Assembly (NCBI GenBank): GCA_949293265.1
Contig: CASFCK010000017.1
Span: 1-33,666, forward strand
Length of the DNA stretch: 33,666 nucleotides
Reading direction: 5' to 3'
From: an uncultured bacterium
GTDB lineage: Bacteria > Bacillota_I > Bacilli_A > Acholeplasmatales > Anaeroplasmataceae
Shown: positions 25,664 to 33,666 of the stretch, in pieces
Layout: the number at the start of each line of letters is the position of its first letter
How positions within the stretch are numbered: the stretch's first letter is position 1
Notes under the pieces: generated by a model
What the model saw: only the letters and a program-made list of their open reading frames with translations
What the model was told of the DNA's origin: nothing
Databases searched by the model: none
Position numbers and translations under genes: made by a program

Positions 25664-26331
25664 TGGTAATTGGTATTATTGGAGCAATGCTAGAAGAAGT
25701 AAATGATATCATTACTTCATGTGAACTTATCAAGACAAGAGAGATAGCCAAAAATAAATTTTATGAATTAAAGTATAAAGAGCATATAATAATTATTGTT
25801 AAATCAGGTGTTGGTAAAGTAAATGCTGCAATCGCAACTACCATTTTAGCTATGGAATTTAAAGTTGATTTAATAATTTCAACCGGTATAGCAGGCGGAA
25901 TGTCCCCATTAAAAACAGGTGATGTATGTTTAGTAGATAAATTATTTTATGGTGATGTAGACGCAACTGCATTTGGTTATAAACTTGGTGAAGTTCCTGG
26001 TGAAAAGTATTATTATCAAACTGATAATAATCTTTTAAATAAAGTTAAACTTGTAATAAACAAATATAATTGGCATGTTTCACATACTTTAACTAGTGAC
26101 AAATTCGTAACTTCAATGCCACATTTACCAGAAAATAAAACTTTTTGTTTTGAAATGGAAAGCGCGGCTATTGCTCATGTGGCAGATCATTTTTCGATAC
26201 CTATTTTAGTTATTCGCTACATTTCTGATCTAGTTGGTCAAGAAAGTCAAATTGAAGATTATTCAAAATTTGAAGATGAAATTGCCAAAAGATCATGTAA
26301 AATAACCTTAGAAATATTAGGGTCATTATGA
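25663..26331 (+). CDS. mtnN: 5'-methylthioadenosine/S-adenosylhomocysteine nucleosidase
   Basis: This 222-residue enzyme cleaves adenine from methylthioadenosine and S-adenosylhomocysteine, removing inhibitory by-products of methylation and feeding the activated methyl cycle. Visible family features: GIIGAMLEEV with the acid-base Glu at the start, STGIAGGM, the ribose-binding FEMESAAIAHV, and the catalytic Asp in YISDLVG. A LuxS or methionine-recycling gene is not adjacent. Start and stop overlap neighbours by 1 and 4 bases, so the operon is translationally coupled. Confidence 0.95.
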   Translation: MVIGIIGAMLEEVNDIITSCELIKTREIAKNKFYELKYKEHIIIIVKSGVGKVNAAIATTILAMEFKVDLIISTGIAGGMSPLKTGDVCLVDKLFYGDVDATAFGYKLGEVPGEKYYYQTDNNLLNKVKLVINKYNWHVSHTLTSDKFVTSMPHLPENKTFCFEMESAAIAHVADHFSIPILVIRYISDLVGQESQIEDYSKFEDEIAKRSCKITLEILGSL

Positions 26332-26900
26332 AATATTATGCTGTAAAAAAGGGTAAAAAGCCTGGTATTTATTCGAGTTGGGAAGAATGCCAAAATGAAG
26401 TATTAGGCTTTAGTGGAGCCGTTTATAAGTGTTTTAACAATTATGAAGATGCACTTAGTTTTATCACTGATAATCAAAAACAATATTTAGAAAATACGGC
26501 CTATGTTGATGGTAGTTATGATGCAAAAACCAAAAAGTATTCATTTGGTGGTGTATTATTAATACAAGGTAAAGAAATGCATTTTAAAAAAGCTTATCCT
26601 GCTGATGAATTTTCTAAACATCGTAATATAGCTGGTGAAATTAAAGGTGCAGGTTTTATTTTAAATTATTGTTACAAAAATGAAATTTATGATTTAACCC
26701 TTTGTTATGACTATGAAGGAATTGAAAAATGGTATAATTTTGAATGGGAAGCTAAAAGTGATATTGCTAAACTATATGTTGAATTTGTAAAAAATATTAA
26801 AAATAAAATGAATGTAAAATTTGTAAAAATTAAAAGTCATACTGGTGAAAAATATAATGAATTAGCTGACAAATTAGCAAAAGAAGCTCTAGGAATTTAG
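26328..26900 (+). CDS. rnhA: Ribonuclease HI with N-terminal viroplasmin (RNA/DNA-hybrid-binding) domain
   Basis: The 190-residue protein starts with a viroplasmin-type hybrid-binding domain (MKYYAVKKGKKPGIYSSWEE, about 1-46) linked to an RNase HI domain. The four catalytic acidic residues can be placed: Asp in AYVDGSYD (near 61), Glu in IAGEIKG (near 106), Asp in LCYDYEGIEKW, and the last Asp in ELADKLAKEAL. It removes RNA from RNA-DNA hybrids such as R-loops and primers. This two-domain arrangement is known from eukaryotes and Bacillota. The gene overlaps mtnN as ATGA and ends the operon, with the terminator hairpin running through its stop codon. Confidence 0.95.
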   Translation: MKYYAVKKGKKPGIYSSWEECQNEVLGFSGAVYKCFNNYEDALSFITDNQKQYLENTAYVDGSYDAKTKKYSFGGVLLIQGKEMHFKKAYPADEFSKHRNIAGEIKGAGFILNYCYKNEIYDLTLCYDYEGIEKWYNFEWEAKSDIAKLYVEFVKNIKNKMNVKFVKIKSHTGEKYNELADKLAKEALGI

Positions 26901-26908
26901 AGCTTTTT
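26884..26908 (+). terminator. Terminator at the end of rnhA
   Basis: AAGCTCTA (26884-26891) pairs with TAGAGCTT (26898-26905) around a 6-base loop, followed by T's. The rnhA stop codon lies within the 3' arm. Confidence 0.85.
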
Positions 26909-26917
26909 AATTTTGTC

Positions 26918-26946
26918 TTGCGCTAAGTGTAAATATATTGTAAAAT
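26918..26946 (+). promoter_or_regulatory. Possible promoter of the Na/Pi cotransporter gene
   Basis: TTGCGC (26918-26923) and TAAAAT (26941-26946) are 17 bases apart. The -35 is imperfect. Confidence 0.45.
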
Positions 26947-26989
26947 TAAGCGTAATCATTGTAAAAATTGTAAATAGTGAGGTTAATCA

Positions 26990-28693
26990 ATGTTATTAAA
27001 TTCAGATCTGTCATTATTGGCAAATTCACCATTTGGCTGCATATTATTTGTATTAGGTGGCTTAGGTGTTTTCCTTTATGGAATTAATTTGATGGGAGAT
27101 GCTTTAAAAGATTTAGCTGGTTCTAAATTAAAACTAATTATTGAAAAATCAACTAATACACCACTTAAAGGTATATTTGTAGGTGCTGGTTTAACGGCAA
27201 TCGTTCAATCTTCATCTGGTACTACAGCCTTAACTGTAGGATTAGTTAGATCAGGTTTAATGACCTTAGCTCAAGCTGTAGGTATTATTATGGGTGCGAA
27301 CATTGGTACTACAGTTACGTCTTTAATCATCGGTTTTAATATTGGTGATATATCATTAATATTTATAGGTTTAGGAGCTATATTTATCTTTTTTGTTAAT
27401 AAACGTAAAATTAAAGATATTGGTAGGATTTTACTTGGTTTTGGTCTTTTGTTTTTTGGCTTACAATTAATGGATGCCGGCTTAGGTTATATTACTACAA
27501 CTTATGCTACTCAAACTGAAAATTTATTTAAGACTTTCAATGATTGGCCTATTATAGGTTTCTTCTTAGGTATTATAGTTACTGCAATAATTCAATCTTC
27601 ATCAGCTTCAATAGGTATTTTACAAGGTATTTTTGCCGCTTCTAGCATGTCTATAATGGGTGCTGTGCCTATTTTGATTGGTGCGAACATTGGTACTACA
27701 GTTACGGCTGTAATAGCGGCAATTGGTGGTGGAACTGAATCAAAAAGGACTGCGTGTTTCCATGCTTTATTTAATGTAATTGGTGCTATTATCTTTATGA
27801 TTTTATTATATCCTTTTGTCTTATTATTAACTCCAATTGATAATGCTCTTGGTGGTAATTCTAGTATGACAATATCTATTGCCCATATTATTTTCAACGT
27901 AACTACTACATTTATTTTATTCTGGTTTATTAAACCTTTATGTAATTTAATTTGTAAAATTATTAAAGGTAAACCATCAGAAGAAGAGGAAGCTAATAAG
28001 TTACTTGATGAATTATTAGATTATTCTTTAATTAAGAAATCTCCTACTTTAGCTTTAACATTTATAGCTAAATGTGTTGATTTTATGGGTGAAACAGTAA
28101 ATAAATATTTTACATTAGTTAAAGATTATTCTAAAAATAACGATGAAAAAATTCCTGAAGATGCTAAAAAATTAGAAGATTTAATAGACTTATTTGATAA
28201 ACGTATACATGATTATTTAATAAATATAACTCTTGAAAATATTCATACTGCTGAAATGACTAAAATTTCTAAATATTTAGATACGATTAAAGATTATGAG
28301 CGTATCGGAGATCATTGTTCTAATATTTGTGAATTTTATGAAGATAGATATAAACGTAATTTATCACTTTCAGAGGACAGTATGCAAGATTTAGAACAAA
28401 TGTTTGCTAGTGTAAACATTATGGTAAGTAATGGTGTTGAATCAATAAAAGATTGGAATCAAGATAAAGCTAAATTAGTAGCTGAAACTGAGCATAAAGT
28501 TGATGATATGCAAGAAATATTCCACCAACGTCATACTCATCGGGTAAGCATGGGTTTATGTTCATATGATAATTCAGATTATTATGATGAACTATTATCT
28601 AATCTTGAACGTATTGGTGATCATTGTAAAAATTTAGCTGATACGGTTTTAGCTAAAAATAGAGCTTTAGAGAGTAATTTTCAAAATGACTAA
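26990..28693 (+). CDS. Na/phosphate cotransporter family protein with PhoU-like C-terminal domain
   Basis: This 567-residue inner-membrane protein has two inverted NptA-type halves, each with the QSSS signature: AIVQSSSGTTAL (near 65-76) and AIIQSSSASIGI (near 200). The segments GANIGTTVT recur in both halves, a mark of the internal repeat. About eight or nine membrane helices reach to residue 325. Residues 340-560 form a cytoplasmic PhoU-like helical bundle (YERIGDHCSNICEFYE and LERIGDHCKNLADTV, both carrying the metal-binding ERIGDHC motif). It likely takes up phosphate with sodium, or in related proteins handles other anions. GAGG at 26979-26982 sets the start. It stands alone between terminators. 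Confidence 0.94.
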   Translation: MLLNSDLSLLANSPFGCILFVLGGLGVFLYGINLMGDALKDLAGSKLKLIIEKSTNTPLKGIFVGAGLTAIVQSSSGTTALTVGLVRSGLMTLAQAVGIIMGANIGTTVTSLIIGFNIGDISLIFIGLGAIFIFFVNKRKIKDIGRILLGFGLLFFGLQLMDAGLGYITTTYATQTENLFKTFNDWPIIGFFLGIIVTAIIQSSSASIGILQGIFAASSMSIMGAVPILIGANIGTTVTAVIAAIGGGTESKRTACFHALFNVIGAIIFMILLYPFVLLLTPIDNALGGNSSMTISIAHIIFNVTTTFILFWFIKPLCNLICKIIKGKPSEEEEANKLLDELLDYSLIKKSPTLALTFIAKCVDFMGETVNKYFTLVKDYSKNNDEKIPEDAKKLEDLIDLFDKRIHDYLINITLENIHTAEMTKISKYLDTIKDYERIGDHCSNICEFYEDRYKRNLSLSEDSMQDLEQMFASVNIMVSNGVESIKDWNQDKAKLVAETEHKVDDMQEIFHQRHTHRVSMGLCSYDNSDYYDELLSNLERIGDHCKNLADTVLAKNRALESNFQND

Positions 28694-28718
28694 ATAGGCT
28701 TAGGCCTATTTTTTTTAT
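28692..28718 (+). terminator. Terminator after the Na/Pi cotransporter gene
   Basis: AAATAGGC (28692-28699) pairs with GCCTATTT (28704-28711) around TTAG, with a run of T's. Confidence 0.87.
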
Positions 28719-28757
28719 CTATTTTATGGTAAAATTATAAACGATTTAGAAGGTGAA

Positions 28758-30716
28758 ATGATGGCTAATTTTGAACTTGTTTCTGATTATAAACCTACTG
28801 GTGATCAACCAGAGGCAATAAAGGAAATTATTAATAATTTTAATAAGGGAATAAACAGGGTGACTTTATTAGGTGCTACTGGTACAGGTAAAACATTTAC
28901 TATGGCTAATATTATTAAGGAATATGGAAAAAAGACTTTAATATTAGCCCATAATAAAACTTTAGCTGGCCAATTATATAATGAGATTAAGTCATTATTT
29001 CCGCATAATCATGTTGAATTCTTTATTTCATATTATGATTATTATCAACCAGAAGCATATGTAGCAGCAAGCGATACCTATATCGAAAAAGATGCCAAAA
29101 TAAACGATGAAATAGATGAGATGCGCCATAGTGCTACTGCGGCCTTAATTGATTATGATGATGTTATTGTTGTTGCTTCAGTATCTTGTATTTATGGTAT
29201 TGGTGATCCTGATGAATATCGTAAATCAATGTTATGTTTACGGGTTGGGGAAACATATAATCGAAAAGAATTATTATTAAAGCTTATTGAAATGCAATAC
29301 ACCCGTAATGAATTTGACTTTCAAAGAGGAACATTTAGATCAAAAGGTGATGTTCTTGAAATAATTCAAGCATCTGAACATAAAAATGGAATTAGAATTT
29401 TATTTTTTGATGATGAAATAGAAAAAATAAGCTTATTTGATGTTACAACAGGTCAAATTGTTGAACAAGTTATGTATGTTAATATATTCGCCGCTACTTT
29501 ATTTATGACAAGTAAAGATAAATTAGAAGAAGCAATTAAAAGAATTAAAGCTGAGTTATTGATTCAAAAAAATAAATTTTTAAAAGAAAATAAATATCTA
29601 GAAGCTGAACGTATTGAACAAAGAACAAACTACGATGTAGAAATGTTAGCCGAAATTGGAACGTGTCCTGGTGTTGAAAATTATTCAAGACATTTGACAT
29701 TAAGAAAAGAGGGAGAAACTCCCGCAACCTTACTAGATTTCTTCCCTGATGATTTTTTATTATTAGTTGATGAATCTCATGTCACTTTACCGCAAGTTAG
29801 AGGTATGTATAATGGTGATAGATCACGTAAACAAACCTTAGTTGACTATGGTTTTCGTTTACCAAGTGCATTAGATAATCGGCCGTTAACATTTACTGAG
29901 TTTGACAAACATATTAAACATGCTATTTATGTTTCTGCAACCCCGGGTGATTATGAAAAGGAATATCCAATTGTTGAACAAATTATTAGACCAACAGGAT
30001 TACTTGACCCTAAAATTGAAGTTAGACCAACTTTAGGACAAGTAGATGATATTTATGCTGAAATTAAAAAACGCGTAGATAAAAACGAGCGTGTTTTAAT
30101 TACTACATTAACTATAAAAATGAGTGAAGACTTAACTAAATATTTAAAAAAATTAGACTTAAAAGTAGCGTATTTACATTCTAAAATAAAATCACTTGAA
30201 CGACTTGAGATTTTACGTGATCTTAGATTAGGTAAATATGATGTATTAGTTGGTATAAACCTTTTAAGAGAAGGCCTTGACTTACCAGAAGTAAGCTTAG
30301 TTTGTATCTTAGATGCCGATAAACAAGGTTTTTTAAGAAGTGAAAGAAGTTTAATTCAAACGATAGGTCGAGCTGCGAGAAATGCTAATGGCATGGTTAT
30401 AATGTATGCTGATAGTATATCACCATCTATGAAAGAGGCCATTGATGAAACGGCTAGACGTCGTTTTATTCAAGATGAATATAATAAAGAACATAATATA
30501 ATCCCTAAAACGATTATAAAAGCTATTCCAGAAAAAATTCAGATTAAAGCCTATGTTGAAGAACAAAAACATAAAAATAAGAAAATGACCAAAATAGAAA
30601 AAGAAGAATTAATTAATAGACTTAATGAAGAAATGATGCAATACGCTAAGGAATTGAATTTTGAAATGGCAGCCCAAGTTAGGGATGCTATAATGGAACT
30701 TAAAGGAGAAAAGTAA
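28758..30716 (+). CDS. uvrB: Excinuclease ABC subunit B
   Basis: This is the damage-verification helicase of nucleotide excision repair. The 652-residue protein has normal length. Walker A GATGTGKT is at 39-46, the beta-hairpin region [11 protein letters not shown] near 92 inserts beside the lesion, the DEAD-like [12 protein letters not shown] motif and helicase motif [15 protein letters not shown] and QTIGRAARN follow. The C-terminal UVR domain (from about 615, [24 protein letters not shown]) contacts UvrC/UvrA. The start is ATG 28758 with AAGGTGA upstream; ATG 28761 is equally possible. uvrA, the usual neighbour, is not downstream; a serine dehydratase gene follows 2 bases after the stop. 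Confidence 0.97.
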   Translation: MMANFELVSDYKPTGDQPEAIKEIINNFNKGINRVTLLGATGTGKTFTMANIIKEYGKKTLILAHNKTLAGQLYNEIKSLFPHNHVEFFISYYDYYQPEAYVAASDTYIEKDAKINDEIDEMRHSATAALIDYDDVIVVASVSCIYGIGDPDEYRKSMLCLRVGETYNRKELLLKLIEMQYTRNEFDFQRGTFRSKGDVLEIIQASEHKNGIRILFFDDEIEKISLFDVTTGQIVEQVMYVNIFAATLFMTSKDKLEEAIKRIKAELLIQKNKFLKENKYLEAERIEQRTNYDVEMLAEIGTCPGVENYSRHLTLRKEGETPATLLDFFPDDFLLLVDESHVTLPQVRGMYNGDRSRKQTLVDYGFRLPSALDNRPLTFTEFDKHIKHAIYVSATPGDYEKEYPIVEQIIRPTGLLDPKIEVRPTLGQVDDIYAEIKKRVDKNERVLITTLTIKMSEDLTKYLKKLDLKVAYLHSKIKSLERLEILRDLRLGKYDVLVGINLLREGLDLPEVSLVCILDADKQGFLRSERSLIQTIGRAARNANGMVIMYADSISPSMKEAIDETARRRFIQDEYNKEHNIIPKTIIKAIPEKIQIKAYVEEQKHKNKKMTKIEKEELINRLNEEMMQYAKELNFEMAAQVRDAIMELKGEK

Positions 30717-30718
30717 TT

Positions 30719-31918
30719 ATGTACTCGTTAAAAGAATTATATAAAATTGGTAATGGACCATCATCAAGCCATACAATGGGACCTAAAAAAGCTGCTTTGT
30801 ATTTTTTAAATAAATATAAAGATTGTAATTCATATCAAGTTTATTTATATGGTAGTTTAGCCTTAACTGGAAAAGGACATTTAACAGATTATATAATTTT
30901 ACAAACACTACCTAATGCAAAAATAATATTTGATTATAAAACGGAATGTCTTCATCCTAATACACTAAAAATTGTTGGTTATAAGGATATGAAAATAATT
31001 GGTGAAGAAACTTTCTACTCAATAGGTGGAGGTAATATTAGAATAGAGGGTATCCAAGAAGAAAAACAAAAAGAAATATATGCTGAAAACACCTTTTATC
31101 ATATTAAAGAATATTTAACAGAAAATAATATTAATTTAGTGGAATATGTTAATAAGCATGAATCGATAGACAGTTATCTAGAAAACGTATTAGAAATAAT
31201 GCAAACAAGCCTTAAATCTGGCCTTAGTAAAAGCGGTCTTTTACCAGGAAGATTAAAAGTAAAAAGGAAAGCTAAAGATATTTATTTTGCCAAGTCCTTA
31301 ACTAAGCTAGATTACGATAAAGACATAAGAAAAATAATGGCGTATGCGTATGCTGTTAGTGAAGAAAATGCAAGTGGTGCTGAGGTAGTAACTAGTCCTA
31401 CATGTGGTGCATGTGGTGTTTTACCTGCGGTCATCATGTATTTAAAAGAAAAGTATGGAACAACTAAAAAAGAAGAAATAGATGGCTTAAAAGTCGCAGG
31501 TATTATTGGCAATATAGTTTCATATAGCGCATCAATTTCTGGGGCTTATGCTGGTTGTCAAGCAGAAGTAGGAACAGCTACATCCATGGCCGCAAGTTAT
31601 GCTGCCTATATTTTAAAGGGTGATATTTTGACAATTGAAAGAGCAGCCGAAATTGCTTTAGAACATAATTTAGGTTTAACATGTGATCCTGTAGAGGGTT
31701 ATGTTCAAATCCCATGTATTGAACGTAATGCAATGGGGGCAGTTAGAGCAATTGATTCAGCTATTTTAGCTTTATATATTAATGCTAAGGAAGCTAAAAT
31801 TAGTTTTGATACCGTTGTTAGTACGATGTTAGAAACAGGTGTTTCACTACCACGTTCTTTAAAAGAAACTAGTGAAGGTGGTCTAGCAAAAAAATATAAA
31901 GAGGAAGAAAATGAATAA
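30719..31918 (+). CDS. sdaA: L-serine ammonia-lyase, iron-sulfur-dependent, single chain
   Basis: This enzyme deaminates L-serine to pyruvate using a [4Fe-4S] cluster. At 399 residues it fuses the beta-like N-terminal domain (IGNGPSSSHTMGP at 10-22) and the alpha-like C-terminal domain in one chain, shorter than the about 454-residue E. coli SdaA. Cluster and active-site Cys motifs are visible: SPTCGACGV (near 227-235), GCQAEVGTA, LTCDPVEGYVQIPC and CIERN. Bacillus usually splits the enzyme into SdaAA and SdaAB. AAGGAG within the uvrB end serves as ribosome binding site, and the next gene overlaps the stop by 8 bases. With pyruvate kinase this gives another route to pyruvate. Confidence 0.93.
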   Translation: MYSLKELYKIGNGPSSSHTMGPKKAALYFLNKYKDCNSYQVYLYGSLALTGKGHLTDYIILQTLPNAKIIFDYKTECLHPNTLKIVGYKDMKIIGEETFYSIGGGNIRIEGIQEEKQKEIYAENTFYHIKEYLTENNINLVEYVNKHESIDSYLENVLEIMQTSLKSGLSKSGLLPGRLKVKRKAKDIYFAKSLTKLDYDKDIRKIMAYAYAVSEENASGAEVVTSPTCGACGVLPAVIMYLKEKYGTTKKEEIDGLKVAGIIGNIVSYSASISGAYAGCQAEVGTATSMAASYAAYILKGDILTIERAAEIALEHNLGLTCDPVEGYVQIPCIERNAMGAVRAIDSAILALYINAKEAKISFDTVVSTMLETGVSLPRSLKETSEGGLAKKYKEEENE

Positions 31919-33248
31919 AGGCGATATATTAGAAGTACTAATTGAAGATATGGATAAAGACGGTAAAGGAATTGCTTATTATAATAAAAAGATTATTTTT
32001 ATTCCCTATGCTATAGTTGGTGAAACCTGCAAAATTGAAATCACTAAAGTTTTAAGTAAACTATATGAGGCTAAATTACTTGAAGTATTAATTGAAAGTC
32101 CTTACCGTAAAGAAACAGATTGTAGTCTATATCCTCTATGTGGTGGTTGTCAAATGCGACATATGAGCTATGAATTAGAGAAAAAAGTAAAGTTTAATAA
32201 AGTTAAAAATACAATAACACATGGCACTAAAATTGCTGATTTTAAAATGAATGAATTAATTTCTAATGATATAATAAATAATTACCGTAATAAAGCTATC
32301 ATTCCATTTGCTAAAAATAATAATGAAATAATTTGTGGAATGTATAAAGGTAAAAGTCATGAAATAATTAGTAATTTAAATTGCCATATAGAGCCACCAT
32401 TATTAGAAAAAATTCTTACAATAACTAAAAAATATTTAAAAAATAATAATATTTCAATATATGATGAAACAACAAAAAATGGCTTATTTAGAGCTTTAAT
32501 GTGTCGGAAGACTAAATATGATAAATATATGATAGTTCTAATAGTAACTAAAAAATATGATTTTTCAGACTTAGTAAATGAACTTGTTAAAATCAATAAT
32601 ATAGTTTCAATCTATTTAAATATTAATGATTTAAACAATAATGTTTTATTAACTGATAATAATATATTATTATATGGTAAAACAAATCTTACTGAAGATA
32701 TATTAGGACATATATTTAATGTAGCGCCAAATACATTTTTACAAGTAAATAACAATATGTGTGAACTTTTATATAAAGAAGCAATTAATTTATTAAACCC
32801 TCAAAAAAACGAAATTATAATAGATGCATATTGTGGTATGGGAAGTATTACCTTAAATGTTGCCCCTTATGTTAAACAAATAATAGGTATCGAAGTTGTA
32901 AAAAGCGCTATTGATAACGCTATATTAAATGCTAAAATGAATGATATAAATAATGCTAAATTCATTTTAGGTAAATGTGAAGATAAAATATTAGAAACAA
33001 TTAAATCTAACAAAATAGATTCAATTATTTTTGATCCACCACGTAAAGGCTGTGATATTTCCTTCCTAGACGTCATAAAAGAAGCAAAAATTAAAAAAAT
33101 AGTTTATATATCATGTAATGTAGCTACTCTTGCTAGAGATATAAATTATTTAAAAGATACATATAAAATAGTTGAAGTAACCCCTGTTGATTTATTTCCA
33201 AGAACAAGTCATGTTGAGTCTATCACATTACTAGATCTAAAAAAGTGA
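31911..33248 (+). CDS. 23S rRNA (uracil-5-)-methyltransferase, RlmD/RlmCD family
   Basis: The 445-residue TrmA/RumA-type enzyme methylates C5 of uridine in 23S rRNA using S-adenosylmethionine. An N-terminal TRAM domain (about 1-60) is followed by the [4Fe-4S] Cys set C71, C77 and C80 (CSLYPLCGGCQMRHM), with a fourth Cys probably in NLNCHIEP. The SAM-binding loop is DAYCGMGSITL. The substrate loop is DPPRKGCD. The catalytic Cys is in YISCNVATLARD. The Bacillus homologue RlmCD modifies two sites; which site applies here cannot be told. The gene overlaps sdaA and ends the uvrB operon, followed by a terminator. Confidence 0.94.
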   Translation: MNKGDILEVLIEDMDKDGKGIAYYNKKIIFIPYAIVGETCKIEITKVLSKLYEAKLLEVLIESPYRKETDCSLYPLCGGCQMRHMSYELEKKVKFNKVKNTITHGTKIADFKMNELISNDIINNYRNKAIIPFAKNNNEIICGMYKGKSHEIISNLNCHIEPPLLEKILTITKKYLKNNNISIYDETTKNGLFRALMCRKTKYDKYMIVLIVTKKYDFSDLVNELVKINNIVSIYLNINDLNNNVLLTDNNILLYGKTNLTEDILGHIFNVAPNTFLQVNNNMCELLYKEAINLLNPQKNEIIIDAYCGMGSITLNVAPYVKQIIGIEVVKSAIDNAILNAKMNDINNAKFILGKCEDKILETIKSNKIDSIIFDPPRKGCDISFLDVIKEAKIKKIVYISCNVATLARDINYLKDTYKIVEVTPVDLFPRTSHVESITLLDLKK

Positions 33249-33508
33249 TTTTAAAAGTCAAAAAAACAACGCCATTCCTAGATAATTTCTAGTTTTGGCT
33301 CTTTTTTATAGAACGGATATTTTTGCCTTAAAAATGGTAGGGTTGTCCGTGCATCCCCCTAAAAATGACTAGATGGAATTGTAATAAAATTAGGAAAATA
33401 TTTTTATCATTGAACTATTTTTATAGTATAATTTTATAGATACAAACTGTTATATTTATAAAGTGTAATGAAATACGAAAGTATATAAAATATCTTAAGG
33501 AGTTGTTT
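33249..33508. other. Non-coding region after rlmD-like gene
   Basis: Apart from the terminator, this stretch contains a nested inverted repeat (33313-33350): ACGGA/TCCGT outside and ATTTTT/AAAAAT inside. A TATAAT at 33427-33432 with TTATCA 17 bases upstream (33404-33409) may be a promoter. No larger gene is visible on either strand. Confidence 0.5.
33271..33307 (+). terminator. Terminator after the rRNA methyltransferase gene
   Basis: GCCA (33271-33274) pairs with TGGC (33296-33299), and CTAGA (33278-33282) with TCTAG (33288-33292), as an interrupted stem followed by CTTTTTT. Confidence 0.65.
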
Positions 33509-33571
33509 ATGATGGATTTAATTGTCGGAGTAAAAATTGAGTTAATTGTAAAAGTAAATTCCGCTAAGTAA
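33509..33571 (+). CDS. Possible 20-residue peptide
   Basis: A short frame beginning Met-Met-Asp-Leu-Ile-Val-Gly and ending Asn-Ser-Ala-Lys has AAGGAG at 33497-33502, six bases before the first ATG. A candidate promoter (TTATCA, TATAAT) lies about 75 bases upstream. It is the only translatable frame in the last 400 bases. A peptide this short with a hydrophobic/basic pattern could be a leader peptide, a small membrane peptide, or chance. TTGTATT and AATACAA just downstream could pair (33575-33581 with about 33604-33610). Low confidence. Confidence 0.3.
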   Translation: MMDLIVGVKIELIVKVNSAK

Positions 33572-33666
33572 AGTTGTATTATCAATTAAAATTGTGAAAT
33601 TACAAATACAATTTTATTTCTTATTACCAAACAAAGAGGCTAAAGCTGTAGTAAACAAACTAAATG

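Noticed and set aside
1-33666. Mycoplasma genetic code (UGA as Trp)
   Set aside because: Genes end at TGA at natural lengths with coupled downstream starts (18088-18090 and 18890-18892), and conserved Trp positions use TGG, for example WCGPC in thioredoxin.
1-33666. CRISPR arrays, insertion sequences or prophage genes
   Set aside because: I saw no regularly spaced direct repeats, transposase or integrase motifs, or phage structural genes.

Overview
The window is very AT-rich, and almost every gene lies on the plus strand in tightly packed, co-oriented operons with strong GGAGG-type ribosome binding sites. TGA is used as a stop (for example at the ends of the LeuRS-like gene and its neighbour) and Trp is written TGG, so this is not a UGA-Trp mollicute. 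A PolC-type replicative polymerase, a YlmH homologue, a cre-like site, a yybP-ykoY-type leader and Bacillota-style promoters point to a low-GC Bacillota, most likely one of the reduced uncultured Bacilli lineages near Erysipelotrichia, Acholeplasma or Izemoplasma. That placement is inference.

Left part (1-5147): a cassette of a secreted protein of unknown function followed by two homologous ABC-transporter polypeptides, each an ATPase domain fused to an FtsX/MacB-like permease. The second has every ATPase motif. The first is a clear paralogue whose nucleotide-binding motifs are all destroyed. Then come tRNA-Glu(CUC), a lipoprotein, a broken multi-zinc-ribbon gene, and a DUF2085 membrane protein.

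Middle (7281-16084): glutamate dehydrogenase behind a perfect match to the CcpA cre consensus, thioredoxin, tRNA-Thr(CGU) on the minus strand, pyruvate kinase, an unidentified helical protein with a HEPN-like RNDVVGH motif, a Mn2+-sensing yybP-ykoY riboswitch with an overlapping terminator in front of a P-type cation ATPase, a diacylglycerol-kinase-family lipid kinase, and acyl carrier protein.

Next (16135-23325): a 651-residue protein that aligns along most of its length with leucyl-tRNA synthetase but has lost both the HIGH and KMSKS signatures, then a DUF1189-like membrane protein and polC, in one closely spaced run.

Right part (23432-33248): a Bax-inhibitor-1-like membrane protein; the operon ylmH-udk-mtnN-rnhA; a Na/phosphate cotransporter with a PhoU-like tail; and the operon uvrB-sdaA-rlmD-like. 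The last 400 bases hold a terminator, an RNA-like inverted repeat, and one possible 20-residue peptide gene.

Most of the window is ordinary core metabolism, translation and repair. The parts that deserve attention are two pseudo-enzymes kept as long intact reading frames: the motif-less ABC ATPase partner and the motif-less LeuRS paralogue. The secreted-protein/ABC cassette, the HEPN-like protein and the riboswitch-controlled cation ATPase are also worth following up.
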